From Bolinopsis microptera (lineage: Eukaryota > Ctenophora > Tentaculata > Lobata > Bolinopsidae): DNA of 64,000 nucleotides. The notes beneath the pieces were generated by a model that saw nothing but the letters and a program-made list of their open reading frames with translations, did not search any database and was not told the origin of the DNA. Below are positions 52,501 to 58,516 of the stretch, piece by piece. The position numbers were made by a program, and so were the translations under genes. The stretch spans positions 14,579,337 to 14,643,336 of the forward strand of contig NC_087080.1 in NCBI RefSeq assembly GCF_026151205.1, given 5' to 3'. Position 1 is the first letter of the stretch. The number at the start of each line of letters is the position of its first letter.

Positions 52501-55500
52501 TTCATGCTGGCCGCACTTATACTGACCAAACACCCTTCAAAAAGGAGGGGGCCATTCTGAAAACTTTTTCTTAACGAAAATTCAATTGCTCAGCGTCACA
52601 AAATAGCCTTCACCGGGGCAAAAAGGGCAGTATTGGTTGAGTGGAGCGAAAAGTATGGTTAAAATGCCCTTCTTTTGCCCCTCTTTTTAGCTCAATATTA
52701 TTATCAATTTCATTCCCTTATTTTCGGCACGATCCAGCTCTAATCATTAGTCTGATATAATAGACAAAATTCCAGTTTCTAACCTGATTTAATCCCAACA
52801 AAAACTTACTTATTCCAGGTATAACCGCCTGAACCACATTCACAGCTGTTACCACCAAACACAATATTCCCAACAACATTCCAACCTTCCTTCTTTAAAT
52901 CAGCATATATAAAACAAGTACAGAAGTAAGAAAACGTATTAAAGGATGATGAGCAGTCAGATAGACGTAGTCTGATTGAGAGCCTCACGGAAAGATGTCA
53001 ATCGCACCGTCCTGTCTCAGACTTGGGACTAGTGATTTAGTGTGTAATAGAGAAAGGAGGAGGAGGAGGAGCAGAGAATGACAGTTATGTGTCTTGTAAT
53101 TGTCTGTATGTTCAAAACAGAGCATTGTTTTTCTTACACCTACACGTGTAAACTACTCCTGTGTCTTATTCGGTGTGGAAATACTCGGCACATTCCGTAT
53201 ACTTCATACAGTTCAGAGCTGAAGGAGTGAGGAGAAGGAGGGGTAAGTGAGGAGAAGGAGGAGTAAGTGAGGAGAAGGAGGAGTAAGTGAGGAGAAGGAG
53301 GAGTAAGTGAGGTGAAGAAGGAGTAAGTGAGGAGAAGGAGGAGTAAGTTAGGAGAAGGAGGAGTAAGTGAGGTGAAGGAGGAGTAAGTGAGGAGAAGGAG
53401 GAGTAAGTGAGGAGAAGGAGGAGTAAGTGAGGAGAAGGAGGGGTAAGTGAGGAGAAGGAGGGGTAAGTGAGGAGAAGGAGGAGTAAGTGAGGAGAAGGAG
53501 GAGTAAGTGAGGAGAAGGAGGAGTACGTGAGGAGAAGGAGGAGTAAGTGAGGAGAAGGAGGAGTAAGTGAGGAGAAGGAGGAGTAAGTGAGGAGAAGGAG
53601 GGGTAAGTGAGGAGAAGGAGGAGTAAGTGTGGAGAAGGAGGAGTAAGTGAGGAGAAGGAGGGGGAAAAGAGAGGAGATGTTAGTTGTTAGATGTCACGTT
53701 GTCGTTGTAGAGCTATTTTGCCACACCTTTTTACGCTCTTACCTATAAAGGTTACTACACTTATTTCAAGATATCTCGGCTTCTGATTGGAGTAGGGAGC
53801 TCAACTTAGGCATGGAAATATTCAGAATTAATTAGCATTATTAAAGAAGGGAGGTAGAGCACGGTTCTAGAGATTCTATAGCTTATTGTACTGGGCGAAA
53901 CATCTTTTTTCAGGTGAAACTTCTAATTTTAGTTCATTTTCAAAATACTTAAATTATACAGGTAAAACACTGATTTACCGTCAACTTCTGGAAAATAATT
54001 CGGTAAATTGGGGTTTTGATTTGAGTCACAAATATGATTTCATGGTTTCAACAGTGTGGGGGCAATGATCTAAAATGGAATAAATTTCAATTTAGTATTT
54101 TACTCAATGGTCTTTCCATTTTACCCATTTAGCTGGGCAGTATTCCTCAATAAAAGGAGGTAAATTGTACATTGTAAATTGTACATTTTACATTCTTACC
54201 TGAAATACTGCAACTAAAACACTGCTTAACAGAGCAGGTGTGTTCATCAATCAACAGACCAATAAAACCCACGACTGACGACAGTAACTGTAAGCTGATA
54301 ACAATAATAAGGATATTTTCAGTTTCCTACGAAGAAGACAGGGCGAGTGGTACAGAGCGCACTAATAATAATAATACAATATCCTCAGTTTCCCACGAAG
54401 AAGACTGGGCGAGTGGTACAGAGCGCACTAATAATAATAATACAATATCCTCAGTTTCCCACGAAGAAGACTGGGCGAGTGGTACAGAGCGCACTAATAA
54501 TAACAATACAATATCCTCAGTTTCCTACGAAGAAGACAGGGAGAGTGGTACAGAGCGCACTAATAATAATAATACAATATCCTCAGTTTCCCACGAAGAA
54601 GACAGGGCGAGTGGTACAGAGCGCACTAATAATAACAATACAATATCCTCAGTTTCCTACGAAGAAGACAGGGCGAGTGGTACAGAGCGCACTAATAATA
54701 ATAATACAATATCCTCAGTTTCCCACGAAGAAGACAGGGCGAGTGGTACAGAGCGCACTAATAATAACAATACAATATCCTCAGTTTCCCACGAAGAAGA
54801 CAGGGCGAGTGGTACAGAGCGCACTAATAATAACAATACAATATCCTCAGTTTCCCACGAAGAAGACAGGGCGGGTGGTACAGAGCGCACTAATAATAAC
54901 AATACAATATCCTCAGTTTCCCACGAAGAAGGCAGGGCGAGTGGTACAGAGCGCACTAATAATAACAATAATAACGATATCCTCAGTTTCCCACGAAGAA
55001 GACAGGGCGAGTGGTACAGAGCGCACTAATAATAACAATAATAACGATATCCTCAGTTTCCCACGAAGAAGACAGGGCGAGTGGTACAGAGCGCACTGAT
55101 AATAACAATACAATATCCTCAGTTTCCCACGAAGAAGACAGGGCGAGTGGTACAGAGCGCCCTAATAATAACAATACAATATCCTCAGTTTCCCACGAAG
55201 AAGACAGGGCGAGTCGTACAGAGCGCCCTAATAATAACAATACAATATCCTCAGTTTCCCACGAAGAAGACAGGGCGAGTGGTACAGAGCGCCCTTCTGC
55301 TGGCAGTTAATCCTCTAGTTCTAGTGTTGGAGTACAGTTACGTGTACGTCTACCTGCACCTCCCTGATCAATTACAGGTATGTATAATCTTTCTTGCTTT
55401 TAAAATCAATAACATTTATTTCTTCGGATTTATGTATTTTTTTATTTCAAAATTGTTTTGACGACTGTCTCAATTTCTACGACTACTAGACATGTAGATT

Positions 55501-57943
55501 GTAGATTGTAGATTGTAGATGCTATTAGACAAATTAAAATGACTTTAATAAGTTGGTACATTTGATTTGAAAGATAAAACACGATATAAATTGATCTCTT
55601 CTACGGGGAAAAACAACAACATGAATACACGACGCCGAAGACACTATTTTGGCTTTCTTTAATCTTTAATCTACTGTGCAAATAGCAATACTCTCTATTC
55701 GTTGTGCTAGAACCTAATCCAAAATCAAGAGTCCACAAATCAGAGTAAAGAAGCTTTGTAAAGTAAAATAAAGAGATATTATTGCATTTGAACTTCTCAG
55801 TCCATGGAAAGGAAATGTTAAGGTCTATCCTGGATATCGACAGCAGCAGAATCGGTAATATCCTATTCCAAGCCCTTCCAGAATGGCCGAGTCGTCAGCC
55901 TTCACCTCGTCAAAACGAACGTCTGTGTTACCCGCTGTAGCACATCCGTAGTTGTAGAACATGCCTACTTGATCAGTGTAAGATGTTGCCTTTCCAACGG
56001 TCCCCTGGATAGAAACATCTGCATCACAGATACTGTATATTGTTTTGGCACATTGAACCGCACACGACTCGGTATTTTCTTTTGCTAGCACCATATTACC
56101 CCTGGGTCCGGAACCTCCTGTAGCAGTGCTCCCCCGGCAAGCGGCTGCAGCAGCAACATGGAGGCTGTACCACGCCATCTCCTTCTGTATCTCAGACACT
56201 TCGTTCCGTAATACTTCCACCTCTTTTTTTGCTTCCAGCTCACTCTTGACTGCTTCTCTGATAGAAATCCGCACTATCTCCTCTTCTATTGAACACGCTT
56301 CGCTAGGTGCCATCAGCGTTAACAGTAAAACTGCAGCAGTCACAATGTTTTTCATTCCTAGGCAATGAATAATGTTAGAAAAAATTTACAAAATATATGA
56401 AGGTGGAAATAAATGAAGATTTAAAGCCAATCCAATTCAAAGATTTGAATAAAATTTGAAACAGTCGTTCGACTGATGAGTGCACATTCGGGAAACAATA
56501 TTTTCATTTTCTGACAAAAATGTCCTGAACTAACCAAGTAACCACTGCCCGAAGATGCCTAATGAATGAATGAATGTCACCAGATAACGACCAGATAAAC
56601 CCTCTCTCTAAATGTTTTAAATATTTACTTTTTTCTTTCGGCAATAATTGAATTATGACATCAAATTGACAAGTTAACAGGACCGTTTACAATGAGATAA
56701 ATTCCGCCGTATAAATAACGGCAAACAATGCAGCCATATTAGCACCATCGTGTCCGTGAGCAAATATTTTATCGTGGGATTCTTTTGTAAATTACCACAT
56801 TTTACTGGTTCTGGATTCTTCCTATTCACCTGGGCCCATAAGAGCATAAGAAAACAATGTTCACTAAAGAATCACACCGAGTTAAGAAGGGGCGAACAGA
56901 ACTTAGGAGTAAGGAGTCTCCCTAAGGATTAAGGACTCAGGAGCTGGTTTTCAGATGAATACAAATTCAAAGGGTTCTTATTTATTGAGCCGGTGCTTTT
57001 CTGCGGCAAGTTCACCGGCAAAATTTGACAATTGTCACCACCAATGGCGACAGTGGCGAAGCCGCCCTGCCAAATATAAAAGCTTACAGTTTTGGACCTC
57101 TTCATCGGCCATCGCGGTAACTCTCACTATTCATAAAACAATTTCTTATAACATTTACTTAAAACTCCAGTTGATTTACTGACTTACACCAGGGATCAGT
57201 TTTAGGAGCTGTGCACGAGCACGCTACCTCCGTTATCGAGAGCAAGTACACACCACGTGTTATGACGTCACACCACGTGTTATGACGTCACACCACGTGT
57301 TATGACGTCACACCACGTGTTTACTGACACTGTTTACACCAGGGATCAGTTTTAGGAGCTGTGCACGAGCACGCTACCTCCGTTATCGAGAGCAAGTACA
57401 CACCACGTGTTATGACGTCACACCACGTGTTATGACGTCACACCACGTGTTATGACGTCACACCACGTGTTTACTGACACTTTCCACCAGGGATCAGTTT
57501 TAGGAGTTGTGCACGAGCACGCTACCTCAGTTATCGAGAGCAAGTACACACCACGTGTTATGACGTCATAACACGTGTTATGACGTCACACCACGTGTTA
57601 TGACGTCACACCACGTGTTTACTGACACTGTTTCCACCAGGGATCAGTTTTAGGAGCTGTGCACGAGCACGCTACCTCAGTCATCGAGAGCAAGTACACG
57701 CTGGGCGTGTGGACGTGGAGTGCTTACAGCTACCTACTGCTCCCCGTATGGGCCCTGCAGTGGACCCTGCATCTTCCTGACATATCTGAGGTTAAGGAGA
57801 TTGAGATGAGGGTGAGGGTGAGGAGGTTACTACCAATGAGGAGGTTACCTGTGAGGAGGTTACCAGTGAGGGGGTTGGAGATGGAAAGGATAAAACTGAG
57901 TAGTAATATGGATTATGGAGTAGGGAAATGTTTATTAATGTAG
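19572..57943 (+). CDS. GPAA1: GPAA1, GPI transamidase subunit (13 exons across 38 kb)
   Basis: Thirteen exons join without a phase error to 625 aa (human 621): 19572-19644, 19849-19979, 20550-20693, 20913-21083, 21267-21369, 21532-21635, 27478-27600, 27939-28133, 28290-28440, 34726-34910, 36549-36653, 55288-55377 and 57641-57943. Matching blocks to human GPAA1 include NQNSFVSENALLPG, GVEVYTQNF, IYAIYRAPKVASTEAVV, AWLQSYHD, GAIQAALHLDM, VEAINGQLPDIDL and EQFHTAYYFYLM, followed by several transmembrane helices and a C-terminal helix. In the ER membrane GPAA1 helps attach preassembled GPI to proteins; its lumenal domain resembles M28 aminopeptidases. The C-terminus ends in a basic extension of about 45 residues with repeated RRLPVR-like units. 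Introns 6, 11 and 12 hold antisense genes. Exons 3, 12 and 13 have duplicated acceptors upstream. Confidence 0.93.
20438..20485 (+). repeat. Decoy copy of GPAA1 exon 3 acceptor and exon start
   Basis: These 48 bases match 20528-20575 with two differences. The copied piece runs from about 22 bp of intron through the AG and about 26 bp of exon 3. The decoy keeps an AG (ccag then atagcagtg) in frame with exon 2, but runs into a stop within about 15 codons and has no donor. Confidence 0.88.
21972..25944 (-). CDS. Secreted sushi/Ig/ephrin-receptor-like-repeat protein, nested antisense in GPAA1 intron 6
   Basis: Ten minus-strand exons, all in phase: 25944-25881, 25703-25299, 25055-24897, 24767-24594, 24156-23875, 23757-23488, 23315-23034, 22860-22765, 22483-22334 and 22201-22013. 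Exon 1 is a signal peptide (MRVLLAVSLLLYQALT). Exon 2 is a beta-rich domain I cannot name (weakly like the Methyltransf_FA/FAMeT fold). Then come a small Cys domain (RKCCPELVGF), a sushi domain (CENGYVLQGERVLSC), three Ig-like domains, a GCC2/GCC3-type Cys-rich domain (CPKNKISANEESSSC) and a second sushi domain. There is no transmembrane segment, so it is probably extracellular matrix or innate recognition. After exon 10 a good donor (cggtaagt) is present but no downstream exon was found; reading through gives a stop at 21972 and about 705 aa. Function is unknown. Confidence 0.72.
23034..24156 (-). repeat. Recent duplication of an Ig-encoding exon
   Basis: Exons 23315-23034 and 24156-23875 are both 282 bp and nearly identical, encoding VEPIGKD(A/T)HVGTTTT... 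to TVTLNVYG. Differences cluster in one loop (VDVEEGSSYGN versus DRVIEGSSEGD). Flanking intron bases near both splice sites also match. The middle Ig exon (23757-23488) is not close to either. Confidence 0.88.
25945..27477. other. Remainder of GPAA1 intron 6
   Basis: About 1.5 kb between the nested gene start and GPAA1 exon 7. It should hold the promoter of the antisense gene. Only short ORFs without similarity are present; no repeat structure was noticed. Confidence 0.45.
28785..29286. mobile_element. hAT-type MITE with 8-bp target site duplication
   Basis: The element begins CAAGGTTGTTAAATACG and ends with its reverse complement, CGTATTTAACAACCTTG. The flanks carry the same 8 bp, ctactatg, at 28777-28784 and 29287-29294. 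A CA(A/G)GG terminus with an 8-bp duplication is characteristic of hAT transposons. The 502-bp inside has no ORF but many copies of an aatacg(c/t)cgtaatacg motif in both orientations. It lies in GPAA1 intron 9. Confidence 0.87.
29911..30132. repeat. 16-bp minisatellite carrying a CRE palindrome
   Basis: About thirteen copies of gaatgacgtcactgaa in GPAA1 intron 9. Nearly every unit contains TGACGTCA, the full cAMP-response element; one has TGACTTCA and one spacing is broken by a short insertion. This is a strong CREB/ATF motif density on paper, but its use is unknown. Confidence 0.9.
31020..31095. repeat. Small palindromic dispersed repeat, copy 1
   Basis: Arms of catgttttttgtccgtt and a near reverse complement flank gttcggtaccctatatttt. 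A second copy lies at 38842-38932 beside the MULE. The size (about 80-90 bp) and arms suggest a very short MITE. Confidence 0.6.
31109..33768. repeat. 2.7-kb pyrimidine-strand minisatellite with about 600-bp higher-order repeat
   Basis: Nearly pure C/T sequence built from cctcctc and cagtcctcc words. A longer block starting ctccagcctcctgggtcttc recurs near 31983, 32584 and 33186, giving a higher-order period of about 601 bp and three copies, with a variant near 31140. Strand asymmetry makes triplex (H-DNA) formation plausible. The 215-codon open frame at its left end is a by-product of the repeat. Confidence 0.9.
34911..36548. other. GPAA1 intron 10
   Basis: A 1.6-kb intron. No gene, transposon or tandem array was recognised apart from a short triple repeat of agactagaataa near 36435-36475. 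Confidence 0.5.
37396..37481. repeat. (ctgaata)n microsatellite inside the MULE
   Basis: About twelve near-perfect copies of a 7-bp unit between the left inverted repeat and the end of the transposase frame. Confidence 0.9.
37487..38503 (-). CDS. MULE transposase (DDE core), probably N-terminally incomplete
   Basis: A 338-codon frame with the MULE catalytic pattern: D78 in WIADGTFYV, D143 in ILVDFEKA, and an E near 275 in NMVEGFHRGF, a C/H pair between (SNCYFHLCQA). This is the RNase H-like domain that cuts and joins the element ends. The usual N-terminal zinc finger (FLYWCH or SWIM type) is absent; the frame opens without a convincing ATG (the nearest is internal), so a first exon may lie upstream, possibly joined at the ttcttag acceptor near 38496. 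No stop or frameshift interrupts the core, so the copy may be young. Confidence 0.85.
   Translation of the reverse strand: MFLGIVIQRSRAAASGSSQHQEATTSEDFTLPPTCTSTRRDEPFVLFDGSTDRGVRVIVFSTSRNMKTLSEHSDWIADGTFYVSPKIFPQSYTIHSVVDNKCVPLVYILSGDKKGDTYEFVLDVIKHYFDQHCPVDTGTILVDFEKAVMNAFMKSLPGWDVSNCYFHLCQAVQKNIQKNFKKIYFTDKLFARAARLVVFLAFVPVADVEEVFYEITYYIQTNYPKLMSIVNYFEKTYLGSVIVDSEVRLLPAYPLGFWNHFARIIRDPEFPRTSNMVEGFHRGFKSRVHRPKPSVQEYVRAIKEQQVITDFHIDRLSVGKTPAKRRRNCHTQPICSKL
38842..38932. repeat. Small palindromic dispersed repeat, copy 2
   Basis: Shares gtccgttcggtaccctata and following bases with 31020-31095. It abuts a long G-tract (38823-38834) just right of the MULE target duplication. Confidence 0.6.
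41206..41211 (-). terminator. Poly(A) signal of the VWD/Ig gene
   Basis: AATAAA on the minus strand, about 126 bp after the stop codon of the 29-exon gene. Confidence 0.55.
41337..52879 (-). CDS. Secreted modular protein: two VWD-C8-TIL-VWC-Ig units and a lysine-rich tail (29 exons), nested in GPAA1 intron 11
   Basis: Minus-strand exons run from 52879-52810 (signal peptide MLLGILCLVVTAVNVVQA) to 41539-41337; every junction keeps phase, giving about 1,525 aa. Exons 2-5 (52480-51458) form a sheet-rich domain I cannot name (LamG/DUF1080-like). Exons 6-7 are Cys-rich (VWC-like). Unit 1: VWD (CYGSGDPHYRSWDGKYFDYQ, GLCGSWDGHSNND), C8, TIL (CPDTMVYDSCGKGC), VWC, two Ig-like domains. A short Cys linker follows, then unit 2: VWD (CLVTGDPHYKSFDGHRHDF, GLCGSWDD), C8, TIL, VWC, two Ig-like domains, and a tail ending KKKKKSKPAKAKKPKKAKG. 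VWD-C8-TIL units build gel-forming and matrix polymers (mucins, VWF, SCO-spondin). One base too many at about 46914 breaks the frame in the first VWC. Exon 10 uses a GC donor (49331). The specific role is unknown. Confidence 0.82.
47228..48358. mobile_element. 1.1-kb inverted-repeat element with internal acaaaattaggt words
   Basis: Left end atagggtaaagcacataatt and right end, read on the other strand, atagggtaaggcacgtaatt continue matching for about 25 bp. The words acaaaattaggt or acctaattttgt recur about eight times inside, in both orientations. No ORF is present. It lies in the intron between exons 12 and 13 of the VWD gene. Non-autonomous DNA transposon; superfamily not assigned. Confidence 0.72.
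49117..49284. repeat. 42-bp x 4 minisatellite in VWD-gene intron
   Basis: Four copies of a 42-bp unit starting tggcaagaagtaaatacaac in intron 10 of the VWD gene, about 50 bp from its GC donor. The unit is a multiple of three, so it keeps several spurious frames open on both strands. Confidence 0.92.
49996..50172. repeat. 22-bp x 8 minisatellite before VWD-gene exon 9
   Basis: About eight copies of gtatgtgattatttttactg plus ca, ending 15-20 bp upstream of the exon 9 acceptor (49981) in gene direction. On the minus strand the unit contains atactgcag, which resembles the exon start (atactgcatcg). Confidence 0.85.
53217..53665. repeat. 20-bp x 22 purine-rich minisatellite
   Basis: About 22 copies of a unit based on gtaagtgaggagaaggagga, just upstream of the VWD gene start and within GPAA1 intron 11. 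On the plus strand each unit contains gtaagtga, identical to a strong 5' splice site core. Confidence 0.92.
54310..55293 (+). repeat. 66-bp minisatellite ending in the GPAA1 exon 12 acceptor
   Basis: About fifteen copies of a 66-bp unit. Each contains gtggtacag followed by agcgc(a/c)ct; in the last copy this is the true exon 12 acceptor and first codons (AGC GCC CTT). Two late units carry a 6-bp insertion. The unit length is a multiple of three and free of stops in several frames, which creates long meaningless ORFs on both strands. Confidence 0.93.
55825..56355 (-). CDS. Small secreted coiled-coil and Cys-rich protein, nested antisense in GPAA1 intron 12
   Basis: A 176-aa intronless frame. 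Residues 1-20 are a signal peptide (MKNIVTAAVLLLTLMAPSEA). About 25-60 is a charged heptad-like helix (EEEIVRISIREAVKSELEA... VLRNEVSEIQKEM), then an Ala/Gly-rich turn, then a domain with eight or so cysteines (CAVQCAKTIYSIC to YYRFCCCRYPG). A cctag acceptor ends 2 nt before the ATG. The layout (helix that could oligomerise, then a globular Cys domain at the end) recalls C1q-like or collagen-associated secreted proteins in plan only; I recognise no family. It may be lineage-specific. Confidence 0.65.
   Translation of the reverse strand: MKNIVTAAVLLLTLMAPSEACSIEEEIVRISIREAVKSELEAKKEVEVLRNEVSEIQKEMAWYSLHVAAAAACRGSTATGGSGPRGNMVLAKENTESCAVQCAKTIYSICDADVSIQGTVGKATSYTDQVGMFYNYGCATAGNTDVRFDEVKADDSAILEGLGIGYYRFCCCRYPG
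57181..57640 (+). repeat. Three 150-bp tandem copies of GPAA1 intron 12 end plus exon 13 start
   Basis: Copies of cag followed by ggatcagttttaggagctgt begin at 57193, 57343 and 57491, before the real exon 13 start at 57641 (spacing about 148-150 bp). Each decoy carries about 65 bp of exon 13, then departs into three to four 20-bp units with CACGTG and TGACGTCA motifs and back to the acceptor region. Confidence 0.94.
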
Positions 57944-58516
57944 CGTTTAGGTATTATAAATGCGTTTAAATGCACTATAATTTGTATTTTTGGCTATTAG
58001 CAAAGCCATTTGGATTGGTCAGCAGAATCTCTTTCATTTCAGAATCTTGCTGTTTTTTTTAATGTTTCGTTTTCGTTCTTGAGTATTTGATATTCTTCAG
58101 GATATTCTATATCTTATTTTTCATCGCTAGTTTTGTTTCATATATTAAATATAAATCCTTTTATGGATGACTTGCCATGCGCATGCGTTGCGTTGCGGTT
58201 CTCGCAATTTTTATTCATCATTTTATTTTTGTAACTGTGACGATGAAAATAATTCCGGTAGTGTAGCAGGTAGACTGTAGAGTTAATAATAACTCCAAAT
58301 TTACTGTCGATTTATCACTAAACTTTATACGACAAGTTAAGAAACTATAACTATAATCCACTGATATCCACTCACCCCGTTACTCTTTAATAGGTACCGT
58401 GTTTTCATGAAATCTCCTACTATGTAACCGACCTCACTACATCAGCCTTCAGTCCGTCACCATCTCCGGGATCTTCTGCTCACTACATCCAGCCCTCAGT
58501 CTGTCACCATCTCCGG
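57944..58516. other. GPAA1-PIGA spacer with duplicated leader before the PIGA ATG
   Basis: A 573-bp spacer. A stretch of about 45 bp ending caccatctccgg occurs twice in tandem (58432-58477 and 58478-58516), the second abutting the PIGA start codon. No other gene is seen. Confidence 0.6.

Noticed and set aside
52313..52556. Longer version of VWD-gene exon 2 starting at an acceptor near 52556
   Set aside because: It would follow the signal-peptide exon in the wrong phase and reach a stop; the acceptor after ccctttacag (exon start 52480) keeps phase.
54238..55461. Open frames of 250-263 codons on the plus strand, and 100-codon frames on the minus strand, across the 66-bp array
   Set aside because: The unit length is divisible by three and contains no stop in several frames, so the frames stay open automatically in both strands. 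Only the last 90 bases (GPAA1 exon 12) are coding.
54310..57640. CRISPR-like array from regular repeats
   Set aside because: The repeats are directly tandem with no unique spacers, in a eukaryotic gene.
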